NCBI GenBank assembly: GCA_947305645.1
Contig: CAMZEC010000002.1
Coordinates: forward strand, 1 to 64,000
DNA from: an uncultured Bacteroidales bacterium
Lineage (GTDB): Bacteria; Bacteroidota; Bacteroidia; Bacteroidales; UBA932
DNA length: 64,000 nucleotides
Direction of reading: 5' to 3'
The position numbers and the translations under genes were made by a program. This document shows, in pieces, positions 18,081 through 28,371 of this stretch. A model generated the notes under the pieces. The model was not told the DNA's origin. It searched no databases and saw only the letters and a program-made list of their open reading frames with translations. Every line of letters begins with the position of its first letter. The first letter of the stretch is position 1.

Positions 18081-18965
18081 TTACAGCGTACTCATGCGGT
18101 CCACCGCCAATTCCACTAGCTTGCGGATTGCCGGCTTGTAGTCGGGGTTGGAGCTCTGGAGATAGCGGTTTGCTATGATGCAGCAGACGGTGGAGGCATT
18201 GTGGCCCAGATGTGCGGCAAGGCCGGCCAGAGGTGAGCTCTCCATCTCAAAGTTGGTGATGCGGTAATCTTCGCCGCCCTCGGAGAAGCGGAAGCTCTCG
18301 ATGTTCTCGAGCATGTCGGGCATAGCCAGAGGCACGCGGACCACACGGCCCTGGGGTCCGTAGAAACCGCCGGCAGAAATGGTTACACCCTTTACGGTCA
18401 CGTCCTTAAGCAGGTTGATAATCTTGGGGGATGCCTTGACGAAGTAAGGGGAAGGCAGCACGTCCAGCCAGTTCATATGCTTCTTGAACGCCTCTTCAAC
18501 TGCAGGGATAGTGACTTTCTCGCGGTTGGCGTACCAGTTCATGACGCCGTCGAAACCGACGCTGATATGTGCCAGCACATAGCTCCCCAGAGGGATGTCT
18601 GCATGAAGGGCGCCGGAGGTGCCGATACGGAGGATGTTCAGGGCCTTGTGCACGGGCTTCACCTCACGGGTCTTGAAGTCCACGTTGGCAAGGGCGTCGA
18701 GCTCGGTCATGACTATGTCGATGTTGTCGGGCCCGATGCCATGGGAAATGGCAGTAATACGCTTGCCGTTACGCTTGCCGGTGATGGATACGAATTCGCG
18801 GGACTCGTGGCGGAACTCGATGTCTGTGAGGTATTCGCCTATCATGTCCACGCGGGAAGGATCGCCGACCATTATGACATTGTCGGCCAGCTCTTCGGGC
18901 TTCAGGTGAATGTGGAATACGGAACCGTCGCCGTTGATGATTAGTTCGGATTCAGGGATACGCAT
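18081..18965 (-). CDS. Nucleoside phosphorylase (uridine phosphorylase-like)
   Basis: VGDPSRVDMIGEYL, HGIGPDNIDIV, RIGTSGALHADIPLGSYV; start placed at MRIPESEL. Confidence 0.88.
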   Translation of the reverse strand: MRIPESELIINGDGSVFHIHLKPEELADNVIMVGDPSRVDMIGEYLTDIEFRHESREFVSITGKRNGKRITAISHGIGPDNIDIVMTELDALANVDFKTREVKPVHKALNILRIGTSGALHADIPLGSYVLAHISVGFDGVMNWYANREKVTIPAVEEAFKKHMNWLDVLPSPYFVKASPKIINLLKDVTVKGVTISAGGFYGPQGRVVRVPLAMPDMLENIESFRFSEGGEDYRITNFEMESSPLAGLAAHLGHNASTVCCIIANRYLQSSNPDYKPAIRKLVELAVDRMSTL

Positions 18966-18978
18966 AATTATTGTGGTT

Positions 18979-19383
18979 TTAACGTTTGTTCCGTTTGCTT
19001 GAGCGGAGCCTGCTGGCACTGCGGACCATAAGCTCGTCGGCCCATATGCCCCTGGCGGCCATCACGTCGAGTATCACTGCGACTATGGGGAACAGCGCAG
19101 GAACGTGGAACAGGGGCTCGTTGCCGGTAATGATGAAATCCACCACCAGCCAGGCCTGCAAGGCCAGAGTCAGCAATGCGGCGAGAACGGTGGTACGCAC
19201 CTGGAACACCCTGATCTTGTAAGTAGTAAGTGCAAGGATGTGCAGCAGGGTGATAAGGATAAGCATGATGAGATATGGCCAGTATGACACGAAGCTTATG
19301 CCTTCCGCCTTGTCACAAAAAAACATGGAAAAGACAAGCGCCGTAGCCAATGCCAAATATAGTGTCTGTACTCTCTGCCACAT
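18979..19383 (-). CDS. DUF4293-like small membrane protein
   Basis: MWQRVQTLYLALATAL start, four predicted TM segments. Confidence 0.7.
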   Translation of the reverse strand: MWQRVQTLYLALATALVFSMFFCDKAEGISFVSYWPYLIMLILITLLHILALTTYKIRVFQVRTTVLAALLTLALQAWLVVDFIITGNEPLFHVPALFPIVAVILDVMAARGIWADELMVRSASRLRSSKRNKR

Positions 19384-19385
19384 AA

Positions 19386-20276
19386 TCAGAATCTTGAATT
19401 GAAACGGGTAAGCACTGCCTGCTCGTAAGTTTTAGATACGGGGATGCGAGGTGTAGCGTCGCTGTCCAGCTCCACTTCGTAGCCGTCCTTCTGGGAACTC
19501 AGCACGCTCACCTTGCGGATGTTGATGATGTATTTGCGATGGCAGCGAACAAGGTCGCTGTCGGCAAAACTGTCTTCTACGGTCTTCAGGCGGCAACGGA
19601 GCATATATTTCTTAAGCTCGCCGGATACGTCGGTGTACCATACCTGAATGTAATTGTCGTCCGATTCTATGAAGAAAAGGTTGTCGGGGCTGATGGAGAG
19701 CTTGAGTACGCCATTGTTGTCGAACAGGGTTATACGGCGCTCCTCGCTGGGTGTCAGGGGAGCGTCGCTGACCACTTCGTTGTAATTCATCAGGCGTATG
19801 GTGTTATCCTTCTCTTCAATCATAAAGTACTGTGCCATAAGGGCATACGGCACACCTAACGAAAGGCATGTGAAGACTACGGAGCTCAGGCACAGGCGCC
19901 ACAGATCAGTATCTTCCAGGTTTATGACTCCTAGCTTGTCTCCTTCTACCGTAAAGAAGAAATACAGAAGTGCGATTATCAGAATCTCCGCTATATTCCA
20001 GAGGTAATACCTGTAGACCGGGAAGTTGTCTGCATTGCGCTGAATATAGAGCAACACTTTGCTCATGACTATGATAGCCAGCGAAAACAGATAAAAAATT
20101 ACCGTGAATATGAATGCCTCTCCGCGTCCCAGCGCAAACCAGGCGTTATGTGAGATGGGAATGCAGACGAGCAGGAAGATCAGGGAGAAGAAGGCCGCAA
20201 ACATTACGGTCATTATCAACTGGTGTTTACCCAGAAGGAATCTCGGCAGCTGGTCTTTTAGCGCGCGCATAGGCAT
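19386..20276 (-). CDS. Membrane-anchored LytTR-domain transcriptional regulator
   Basis: N-terminal multi-TM region; C-terminal FFIESDDNYIQVWY...LVRCHRKYIINIRKV LytTR domain. Confidence 0.85.
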   Translation of the reverse strand: MPMRALKDQLPRFLLGKHQLIMTVMFAAFFSLIFLLVCIPISHNAWFALGRGEAFIFTVIFYLFSLAIIVMSKVLLYIQRNADNFPVYRYYLWNIAEILIIALLYFFFTVEGDKLGVINLEDTDLWRLCLSSVVFTCLSLGVPYALMAQYFMIEEKDNTIRLMNYNEVVSDAPLTPSEERRITLFDNNGVLKLSISPDNLFFIESDDNYIQVWYTDVSGELKKYMLRCRLKTVEDSFADSDLVRCHRKYIINIRKVSVLSSQKDGYEVELDSDATPRIPVSKTYEQAVLTRFNSRF

Positions 20277-20283
20277 ATCTCTG

Positions 20284-20311
20284 CAAATATAGGAAAAAGT
20301 TTGTATATTTG
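20284..20311. promoter_or_regulatory. Divergent -7 elements for the LytTR gene (-) and fabF (+)
   Basis: caaatata at 20284-20291 (TATATTTG on minus) and tatatttg at 20304-20311. Confidence 0.7.
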
Positions 20312-20331
20312 CGGCCTAATATATTATTGGA

Positions 20332-21582
20332 ATGAAAAGAGTAGCTGTTACCGGACTTGGCGTGATTTCCTGCGTCGGAAACGATGTAAAAACGTTTTGG
20401 GATAATCTCAAAAACGGAGTCTGCGGTCTGGACTATATAACCGAATTTCCCACCGAAGGGCTTCCCGTCAAAATAGCCGGAAAGGTCCGCAATTTCAATC
20501 CCGAGGATTACGGCATGGACAAACCGTTCATCCGCAAGCAGGACCCCTTCACCATCTTTGCGATGGCTGCAGCTTTCCAGGCTATGAAAGACAGCGGCCT
20601 GGTCACCGGCGAGAACATAGAAAACGAAAGGCTCGCCACGTACGTAAGCTCCGGAATCGGAGGCTTCGTGACAATCCAGCGCGAGATCGAAAAGATGGTC
20701 GAAGACCCTACCGGACAGTGGATTTCACCGCTCTTCGTACCTACAATGATTTCTGATATGGCAGGTGGGCAAATCGCCATCAAGTATGGTGCCCAGGGTT
20801 CCTGCATCGATATCGTAACCGCTTGTGCCACAGCGACCCACTCTCTTGGAGAGGCGTTCAGGGCCATTGCCCACGGGTACGCAGACGCCATTATTGCCGG
20901 CGGCACCGACCATTGCGCGATCCCCATCGGCGCCGCTGCATTCGGAAACGCCCGTGCCCTCACCCGCGCGGAGGATCCCAAACACGCCAGCCTTCCGTTC
21001 AACGCCGACCGCGGCGGCTTCGTCATGGCCGACGGTGCCGGAGTCCTCATCCTGGAAGAGTGGGAGCACGCCGTCGCCCGCGGAGCGCACATCTATGCCG
21101 AGATGGTCGGCTACGGCACCACTTGCGACGCTTATCACGCCACCGCACCCCGTCCGGACGGAAGCACCCAGTCCCGCTGCATACGCCAGGCCCTCGATCA
21201 GGCCGGATACTCTTCCGCCGACGACTGCGTCTACGTGAATGCCCACGGAACCGGCACCCAGCTGAACGACGTTGCCGAAACGGCTGCCTGCAAGCTGGCT
21301 TTCGGAGAAGATGCCTACAAGATCCACATCAGCAGCACCAAGTCTATGCACGGACACATGTTCGGAGCCACCGGCGCCGCAGAGGCCATAGCCACCGTGC
21401 TGGCGCTGCGGTACGGCTTAGTGCCTCCCACAATCAACCTGGACAACCCCGATCCCGAGTGCGACCTGGACTACACCCCCAACGTAGCCGTAAAGGCCCC
21501 GCTTACGCTTGGTCTGTCAAATTCCTTCGGCTTCGGCGGGCACAATGCGTGCATCGCCTTCCGCAAAGGCGAAAAGCGATAA
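20332..21582 (+). CDS. fabF: 3-oxoacyl-ACP synthase II
   Basis: VTGLGVISCVGND; TACATATHSLGEAF; NAHGTGT; SFGFGGHNA. Confidence 0.95.
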   Translation: MKRVAVTGLGVISCVGNDVKTFWDNLKNGVCGLDYITEFPTEGLPVKIAGKVRNFNPEDYGMDKPFIRKQDPFTIFAMAAAFQAMKDSGLVTGENIENERLATYVSSGIGGFVTIQREIEKMVEDPTGQWISPLFVPTMISDMAGGQIAIKYGAQGSCIDIVTACATATHSLGEAFRAIAHGYADAIIAGGTDHCAIPIGAAAFGNARALTRAEDPKHASLPFNADRGGFVMADGAGVLILEEWEHAVARGAHIYAEMVGYGTTCDAYHATAPRPDGSTQSRCIRQALDQAGYSSADDCVYVNAHGTGTQLNDVAETAACKLAFGEDAYKIHISSTKSMHGHMFGATGAAEAIATVLALRYGLVPPTINLDNPDPECDLDYTPNVAVKAPLTLGLSNSFGFGGHNACIAFRKGEKR

Positions 21583-21664
21583 CTAAAGGCGAGACCGCAG
21601 ATTCGTGGCCCTGGTATTCTTTTTTTTTCTAACTTTGCAGGCGTTAGTTGGTAGAGTTTATATT

Positions 21665-23248
21665 ATGAGAATACTTTCCAGAATCCTTCTGCCCGCCCTC
21701 ATTCTCTGCGGCGCGGTAACTTCCTGCCTTAAATACGACGACGCGGCCATACGCCACGAAATCTCCGAGCTGGACAAGCGTATTAAAGAGCTTGAAAATA
21801 TAGTCAGCACTTACAACGACAACATCCAGAGCGTACAGGCACTCGTTGACGGCGCAAAGGGCTATGTCTTTGTGAAAAAGGTCACGGAAACCGGCGACGG
21901 TTATATTATCACGTTCTCCGACGGCAGCGATGTGACCATCAAGAACGGCGCAGACGGTGCGGACGGCACAACTCCCGCTATTGGAGTGCGTCAGGATTCA
22001 GACGGCATCTGGTACTGGACTCTGAACGGCGAATGGCTGCTCGGCCCCGACCAGAACAAGATGCGCGTGACCGGAGAGAACGGCGCGGACGGCAAAGATT
22101 CAATTGCGCCCATGCTCAAGATAGAGGACGAATACTGGTATATGTCCGTCGACGGCGGCAAGACCTGGGAGAAGATGATAAAGGCTACCGGCGAAGACGG
22201 AGCTCCGGGAGCGAACGGCGGTCTGTTCGAGAAAGTTGAGGTGAATGACAGTTTCGTTTATTTCAAGCTTAAAGACGGCAACGAGTTCACCCTCGGACGC
22301 GGAGCCGGCGGCGTACAAGCAATCTCCGTGATTCCCGACTACGGAGACGGCACCGTCGACGGTAAGGCGGGAGAGTTCAAGATGCGCTTCGAGGTAGTGC
22401 CAGCAAGCGCCGCTGCCAGCCTCGGCGTGCTGCAGGATAAGTGCTTCAGCGTCACGGCTTTCCATGCTCAGACCAAGGCGTACATCGGCGGCCCCATTAA
22501 CCTCCCCATTATCGACAGGTATGTCTTCGACGGCATACTTTACCTTACTGTCAACGGCAGTGCCCTCGGGCAGGCGTTTACAAATCATAACGTGGGTGCT
22601 TCCGCATCACTTACTATAGACGACGGCGTCAATGCCATCACTACCGGCTATTTCCCGTTGTATGAGGACGGAGGCAGGAAGAATGGCCACGCCTACGTGG
22701 ACCTGGGCCTCAGCGTGCTCTGGGCGACCAGCAATATGGGCGCCACGCTGCCGCAGGCTTCCGGCGACTTCTACGCCTGGGGCGAGACCACACCCAAGGG
22801 CAGCTTCGTGTGGGAGAACTACAAGTGGGGCGACCCTCCTACCAAATACAAGGACGACGGACTCGAGCGCCTGGCGGAGAGCGACGACGCTGCCTTCATG
22901 TCCTGGGGACGTCCCTGGAGAATACCCACGAAGGCCGAGATGGACGAGCTGCTGAGCACCGAAAACTGCACATGGTCCTGGACTCCCAGGAACGGCGTGA
23001 ATGGCTATCTGGTGGTCAGCAAGAAGGCCGGCTATGAGGGAAATTCCATCTTCCTGCCTGCAGCCGGTACCAGCTGGAATTCTGAAGTTGTACAGGAGGC
23101 CGATTCCATGGGCTATTACTGGTCCGCAACTGCCAACCTCGGCGAGCCCCACGACGCCTTCATTATCCACATTGCCCAGAACTTCCCGCGTGTGGTCAGC
23201 AACAACCGTGGCGCCGGATGTTCGATACGCCCCGTTTGCGATAAATAG
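21665..23248 (+). CDS. Lipoprotein with DUF4988-like N-terminus, collagen-like Gly repeats and FISUMP-like C-terminus
   Basis: LILCGAVTSC lipobox; coiled-coil start; NGADGADGTT/GENGADGKD/GEDGAPGANG; WATSNMGA...FYAWGETTPKG. Confidence 0.75.
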   Translation: MRILSRILLPALILCGAVTSCLKYDDAAIRHEISELDKRIKELENIVSTYNDNIQSVQALVDGAKGYVFVKKVTETGDGYIITFSDGSDVTIKNGADGADGTTPAIGVRQDSDGIWYWTLNGEWLLGPDQNKMRVTGENGADGKDSIAPMLKIEDEYWYMSVDGGKTWEKMIKATGEDGAPGANGGLFEKVEVNDSFVYFKLKDGNEFTLGRGAGGVQAISVIPDYGDGTVDGKAGEFKMRFEVVPASAAASLGVLQDKCFSVTAFHAQTKAYIGGPINLPIIDRYVFDGILYLTVNGSALGQAFTNHNVGASASLTIDDGVNAITTGYFPLYEDGGRKNGHAYVDLGLSVLWATSNMGATLPQASGDFYAWGETTPKGSFVWENYKWGDPPTKYKDDGLERLAESDDAAFMSWGRPWRIPTKAEMDELLSTENCTWSWTPRNGVNGYLVVSKKAGYEGNSIFLPAAGTSWNSEVVQEADSMGYYWSATANLGEPHDAFIIHIAQNFPRVVSNNRGAGCSIRPVCDK

Positions 23249-23258
23249 GAACCGGCGG

Positions 23259-23843
23259 TCAGCTGGCTATCGGATTGTCGGTAGTGTAGCCCTCGCGGAG
23301 CCGTTTCTCTATTGCGGCGGCCATGAGCGCAGGGTCAGGGGCGGATCCTTCGCTCCCTGATGCTTCGCTTCCTCTCAGCATGACAGAGGGGGCCAGGCCG
23401 TACTGCGACCATGGTATGCCGGCGGCCTCTATGAGAAGGCGTAAGTCTATGCCGTTGTCGGCCAGCCAGTCGTGGCTGTAGCTGCCGGAAATGCGGCAGC
23501 AGGCCAGAAGAAAATGCAGGGGGCTTATCTCGTTCGCCTTGCAGCGTGCGGCCTCTATTGCAGCGTGCTGAAGCATCGACTGCGCGGACTCTCCGGGGAG
23601 CACGTTCTCGCGTTCCTCCCATGGCACGGATTCATTTGCGAATACTGCCTCGTCTATTTGCTCTTTAAAGAGCGCTAAATCAATGCCCAGGGCCTCCAGT
23701 GAGCGGCATGCGTCATTGTCTGAATGACGCAGAATTCCCAGCATTATATGGTCGGGACAGACGTTTCGCCAGCCGGTGCGAACTGCCTCGTCGCGGCTGA
23801 ATTCAAGTACCTTAAAAAAAACGTCCGAAAAGCTAAAATCCAT
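23259..23843 (-). CDS. Standalone Clp N-terminal (repeat) domain protein containing a repeat-derived in-frame segment
   Basis: DEAVRTGWRNVCPDHIMLGILR...AAIEAARCKANEISPLHFLLACC resembles the Clp-N double repeat; no AAA+ module. Confidence 0.8.
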   Translation of the reverse strand: MDFSFSDVFFKVLEFSRDEAVRTGWRNVCPDHIMLGILRHSDNDACRSLEALGIDLALFKEQIDEAVFANESVPWEERENVLPGESAQSMLQHAAIEAARCKANEISPLHFLLACCRISGSYSHDWLADNGIDLRLLIEAAGIPWSQYGLAPSVMLRGSEASGSEGSAPDPALMAAAIEKRLREGYTTDNPIAS

Positions 23844-23911
23844 GGCACAAAGATGCACAAAAATTCGCAAATAATTATTATATTTGTACGTTTATAAAGA
23901 TACCTGAATAA

Positions 23912-26431
23912 ATGGATAGTGAAGAAATCGTACATGGCTATATAGAGCCGGTAGAAATAGATCACGAAATGCGCACGGCGTACATCGACTACTCGATGTC
24001 CGTTATCGTATCACGAGCCCTTCCCGACGTCCGCGACGGTCTCAAGCCGGTGCAGCGCAGGGTGCTTTTCGGCATGGACGGCCTGGGCCTCAGCTTCAGC
24101 GGCCAGACAAAGAAATCCGCCCGTATCGTAGGTGAGGTCCTCGGTAAATATCACCCCCACGGAGACTCCAGCGTTTACGATGCAATGGCCCGTCTGGCGC
24201 AGCCCTGGAACCAGCGTTATCCGCTCGTGTTCGGACAGGGTAACTTCGGTTCCATGGACGGAGACCCCGTCGCGGCCATGCGATACACCGAGGCCAAGCT
24301 CGCCAAGATGACGGAAGACATTCTCGCCGACATCGACAAGGACACCGTGGACATGACGCTCAACTTCGACGACTCCCTCCAGGAGCCTACCGTGCTGCCC
24401 ACTAAACTCCCTTTGCTGATGCTCAACGGCTCCGCCGGTATAGCGGTCGGTATGGCTACCAACATGGCTCCCCACAACCTCGGCGAGGTGTGTGACGCCA
24501 TCTGCGCCTACATCGACAACCCCGACATTACCACGGAGGAACTGATGGAGCACGTAAAGGGTCCCGATTTCCCTACCGGAGGCATCATCATGGGCCGCCA
24601 GGGCATCGTGGATGCATACTCCACCGGCCGCGGCAGGGTGGTCGTACGCGCCCGCACCGAGATCGAGGTCGCGGACAACGGCCGTGAGACCATCGTGGTT
24701 ACGGAGATTCCGTACATGGTGAACAAGAAGGACATGATCGCCCACATAGGCGAGCTCGTCCGCGACAAGAAGATAGAGGGCATTGCCGACCTGCTGGAAC
24801 TCACCAGCCGCGAGGGCATACGCATCGAGATACCTCTCAAGATGGGCGCCAACTCCAACGTGGTGCTGAACACCCTGTTCAAGTACACCGCCCTTCAGTC
24901 CAGCTTCGCCATCAACAACGTGGCGCTGGTAAAGGGCCGTCCGCGCACCCTCACCCTCAAGGAGATGATTGCCAACTTCGTGGAATTCCGCCACGAGGTG
25001 GTAGTCCGTCGTACCAGGTTCGAACTGGACAAAGCCCAGAAGCGTGCCCATATCCTGGAAGGTCTGCTCAAGGCCATCGACGTTATCGACGAGATAGTTC
25101 ACATCATCCGTCACTCCAAGAGCGTGGACGACGCCAAGGCCGAGCTCATCGCCACCTTCGGATTTACAGACCTGCAGGCCGCTGCGATCGTTGAAATGCG
25201 TCTCCGCCAGCTGACCGGCCTTGAGAAAGACAGGCTGCAGGCCGAATACGACGACCTGGAGAAGTTCATCGCCCGCTGCCAGGAGATCCTCGCCAGCGAG
25301 AGCGAACAGCTTGCCATCGTAAAGGCTGAGTCCGCCGAAATGAAGGCGAAGTATGGCGACGAACGCCGTACGGAGATTACTCTCAGCGCCGACGAATTCA
25401 ACCCCGAGGACTTCTATCCCGACGAGGACGTGGTCATCACCATCTCCCACATGGGATATATCAAGCGTACCCCGCTCAGCGAGTTCAAGACCCAGAGCAG
25501 GGGAGGCGTGGGCAAGAAGGCCAGCGCCACCCGCGACGAGGACTTCATAGAGCACATCTTCGTTGCCAACATGCATTCCGTGATGCTCTTCTTCACCGAC
25601 AAGGGCGTACGCTACTGCAAGAAGGTTTACGAGCTGCCGGAGGGCACCCGCACGTCAAAGGGCCGTGCCGTCCAGAACCTGCTGTCCATCGACGCAGAGG
25701 ACAAGATCCGCACGTACCTGAACATCCCTCTGCCCAAGAACGCCGATACGGATGCCGAGCGATACGTGATCCTGGTGACCAAGCGCGGAGTGATCAAGAA
25801 GACCGACCTGGCCGACTACACCAACTCCCGCAGCTTCAACAAGGGCATCATTGCCATCAACATCCGTGAAGGAGACGAGCTGCTGGACGCCCTGCTTACC
25901 GACGGCAAGCATGAGATAATGATTGCCGCCCGCAAGGGCCGCTGCTGCCGCTTCGACGAGGAGGCGCTCCGCAGTCTCGGACGCAATTCATCCGGCGTAC
26001 GCGGTATCAATATCGACGATGACGATGAGGTTATAGGAGCTCTTTCCGCCAATCCCGGAGATTCCGATTACGCATCACGTACAGTGCTGGTAGTCAGCGA
26101 GAACGGTTATGGCAAGCGCACCTCTCCGGAGGAGTATCGCAAGACCGCCCGCGGTGCCAAGGGAGTACGTACCATCAACATCACGGAAAAGACTGGCCCG
26201 CTTGTTGCAATCAAGTCGGTAACAGAAGATAACGACCTGATGATAATCAACAAGTCCGGGCTTACCATCAGAATGTCCGTGACCGATATCAGAGTCGCCG
26301 GCCGTGCTACGCAAGGCGTAAGGCTGATCAACATACGCGAGGGAGACTCCATAGCGGCTGTCTGCCCGGTACCGAAGGAAGAAGAACAGGATATTGCTCC
26401 TGAAACTGAAGAAACGCTTGAAACTAATTAA
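23912..26431 (+). CDS. gyrA: DNA gyrase subunit A
   Basis: [53 protein letters not shown]-terminal beta-pinwheel blocks. Confidence 0.95.
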   Translation: MDSEEIVHGYIEPVEIDHEMRTAYIDYSMSVIVSRALPDVRDGLKPVQRRVLFGMDGLGLSFSGQTKKSARIVGEVLGKYHPHGDSSVYDAMARLAQPWNQRYPLVFGQGNFGSMDGDPVAAMRYTEAKLAKMTEDILADIDKDTVDMTLNFDDSLQEPTVLPTKLPLLMLNGSAGIAVGMATNMAPHNLGEVCDAICAYIDNPDITTEELMEHVKGPDFPTGGIIMGRQGIVDAYSTGRGRVVVRARTEIEVADNGRETIVVTEIPYMVNKKDMIAHIGELVRDKKIEGIADLLELTSREGIRIEIPLKMGANSNVVLNTLFKYTALQSSFAINNVALVKGRPRTLTLKEMIANFVEFRHEVVVRRTRFELDKAQKRAHILEGLLKAIDVIDEIVHIIRHSKSVDDAKAELIATFGFTDLQAAAIVEMRLRQLTGLEKDRLQAEYDDLEKFIARCQEILASESEQLAIVKAESAEMKAKYGDERRTEITLSADEFNPEDFYPDEDVVITISHMGYIKRTPLSEFKTQSRGGVGKKASATRDEDFIEHIFVANMHSVMLFFTDKGVRYCKKVYELPEGTRTSKGRAVQNLLSIDAEDKIRTYLNIPLPKNADTDAERYVILVTKRGVIKKTDLADYTNSRSFNKGIIAINIREGDELLDALLTDGKHEIMIAARKGRCCRFDEEALRSLGRNSSGVRGINIDDDDEVIGALSANPGDSDYASRTVLVVSENGYGKRTSPEEYRKTARGAKGVRTINITEKTGPLVAIKSVTEDNDLMIINKSGLTIRMSVTDIRVAGRATQGVRLINIREGDSIAAVCPVPKEEEQDIAPETEETLETN

Positions 26432-26444
26432 AATTGAATAGACA

Positions 26445-27761
26445 ATGAAAAAAGTATTGATGGTTTTGGCTCTTGCAGCCGCATTTACCGCAGCAAACGC
26501 TCAGGTAAAGAGTATCCCGGCAGCCCAGGCGGCTGTCCAGAAAGCCAAGGCAGATGTAGAGAATCCCAAAAAGGCAGAAAAATTTGCCACTTGGATCAAA
26601 TATGGCCAGACACTCGTGGATGCGTACGATGCACCTGCCGGAAGCGGATGGCTCGGTGCTAACAAGAACGAGGTCCAGCTTATCTCCAACAACGAGAAGC
26701 CTCTGTCTGTCGAGCAAGTCGTCATTGGCGGCCAGAACTATGAGAAGGAGGTTTATCCTACCAGGAATTACTATTACAACGAAGCTGGCCAGCTGGGAAT
26801 CATCGAGGTTACCAAGCCTATCGTAGAAGATGCTCTTGGCCAGGCTCTCGAGGCTTACAAGAAAGCCGCGGAGCTCGATGTAAAACATTCCAAGACGAAG
26901 GATATCACCGGCGCCCTGCTTTCCATATCCGGCAAGTTCAACGAGGATGCATACACTGCATATACCCTCGGAGACGTTGCAAAGGCTTCCAAGCTTTTCG
27001 AGAATGCAGCTGCAGCCCGCGAGGCTGAGCCTCTCAGCCAGCTGGATTCCAACTCCATCTACAACGCCGGCTTTACTGCATGGCTTGCAGGTGATATGGA
27101 TCGCGCAGAGAAGTTCTTCAAGCGTTCATACGACATCGGCTATTACGGAGATGGCGGTGAGACTTTCGCCAAGCTTGCAGATATCGCCGAGAAGGGTGGC
27201 CACCCTGAGAAGGGCAAGGATTACCTTGAGGAAGGTTTCCAGAAGTTCCCTCAGAGCCAGAGCATTCTGGTCGGCCTGATCAACTACTATCTCACCAACA
27301 ACGGCAGTACCGACCGTCTCTTCGAGCTCCTCAACGAAGCAAAGAAGAACGAGCCGAACAACCCTTCCCTCTACTACGTCGAGGGTAATATCTGCAACCA
27401 GTTGGGTAAGATAGACGAGGCAGTTGCAGCATATGACCAGTGCTCCAAGATTGATCCCAAGTATGCATTCGGTTTCATCGGAAAGGGTCAGATGTTCTAC
27501 AACCAGGCTATCAAGTTCTCCGAGGAGGCTCAGAATGAGATGGATGACGCTAAGTACATGGCTCTCGTAGAGAAGTTCGAGAATAGCCTCAAGTCTTGCA
27601 TCGAGCCTTTCGAGCAGGCATACAACCTCCTCCAGGACGAGCAGACCAAGGTGGCTGTAGCAGAATACCTCAAGAACGCATGCTTCCGCTTCCGTACGGC
27701 CGACGCCTCCTACCAGGAGAAGTACGACAAGTACGCAGCTGTTGTCGCCGGGGGCAAATAG
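26445..27761 (+). CDS. Secreted tetratricopeptide repeat protein
   Basis: Signal peptide MKKVLMVLALAAAFTAANAQ; TPR-like helices. Confidence 0.75.
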   Translation: MKKVLMVLALAAAFTAANAQVKSIPAAQAAVQKAKADVENPKKAEKFATWIKYGQTLVDAYDAPAGSGWLGANKNEVQLISNNEKPLSVEQVVIGGQNYEKEVYPTRNYYYNEAGQLGIIEVTKPIVEDALGQALEAYKKAAELDVKHSKTKDITGALLSISGKFNEDAYTAYTLGDVAKASKLFENAAAAREAEPLSQLDSNSIYNAGFTAWLAGDMDRAEKFFKRSYDIGYYGDGGETFAKLADIAEKGGHPEKGKDYLEEGFQKFPQSQSILVGLINYYLTNNGSTDRLFELLNEAKKNEPNNPSLYYVEGNICNQLGKIDEAVAAYDQCSKIDPKYAFGFIGKGQMFYNQAIKFSEEAQNEMDDAKYMALVEKFENSLKSCIEPFEQAYNLLQDEQTKVAVAEYLKNACFRFRTADASYQEKYDKYAAVVAGGK

Positions 27762-27780
27762 TTTAAACTCACAGCATAAG

Positions 27781-27813
27781 AAAGAGCCAGCCACAGCGGT
27801 TGGCTCTTTTCTT
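27781..27813 (+). terminator. Rho-independent terminator
   Basis: aaagagccagcc-acagc-ggttggctctttt stem followed by T-rich tract. Confidence 0.85.
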
Positions 27814-27843
27814 TAAATCAGATTTTGATTACCTTTGCAGGTT

Positions 27844-28368
27844 ATGAATAAAGTCTCTGCAATACTATCCCTTGCCGCTCTGCTGCTGGCGGTTTCTTCT
27901 TGCGACTTCTTCCGTTGCATCGCGGGCCGTCCGGGTTCTGCCGAACTGCAGCAGAAGCGTGAACGCATAGAAAAGATGGAAGTCCGCAGGGATTCAGTGG
28001 AGAGGGCCAGAATCGACTCCGTGATCATGGCAGAAAAAGCAGCAGCGGATTCCCTTTACGCAGTAGATACTTTGACCCGCCGGGGCTTGCTCCGCAAGGC
28101 TTCTGCCGTAAAGAGAATTTCTGCAAGTCAGCTCGCAAACCGTTATTACATAGTAGCCGGCGCCTTTTCCAAGCCGGCGAATGCCGACCGTCTGGCACAA
28201 CGTTATGCCGACGCCGGTGTGGAGTCTCTGGTATTCCGTTACACGAGCGGCCTCTGCGGCGTATTTGTTGCGCCAAGTGACCGCGTTGCAGAAGCTCTGG
28301 TTTCTTACCGGAAGGTTATGCAACTGCCGTTTGCGTCTCATCAGGCCTGGATACTTGTAAACGAGTAG
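27844..28368 (+). CDS. SPOR-domain lipoprotein
   Basis: LLLAVSSC lipobox; C-terminal YYIVAGAFSKPANADRLAQRY SPOR-like; TACCTTTG at 27830-27837 supports ATG at 27844. Confidence 0.78.
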   Translation: MNKVSAILSLAALLLAVSSCDFFRCIAGRPGSAELQQKRERIEKMEVRRDSVERARIDSVIMAEKAAADSLYAVDTLTRRGLLRKASAVKRISASQLANRYYIVAGAFSKPANADRLAQRYADAGVESLVFRYTSGLCGVFVAPSDRVAEALVSYRKVMQLPFASHQAWILVNE

Positions 28369-28371
28369 GAT

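Noticed and set aside
21619-21628. Homopolymeric T tract upstream of the DUF4988 lipoprotein as a phase-variation switch
   Set aside because: Lies upstream of the predicted -7 element (21630-21637), only about 9-10 T, and no frame or spacing dependence can be shown from one sequence.
24130-24210. Possible quinolone-resistance substitutions in GyrA
   Set aside because: [11 protein letters not shown] retains Ser and Asp at the positions equivalent to E. coli 83 and 87; looks wild type.
24011-25576. 521-aa minus-strand ORF opposite gyrA
   Set aside because: Shadow of gyrA codon bias; no recognisable domain.
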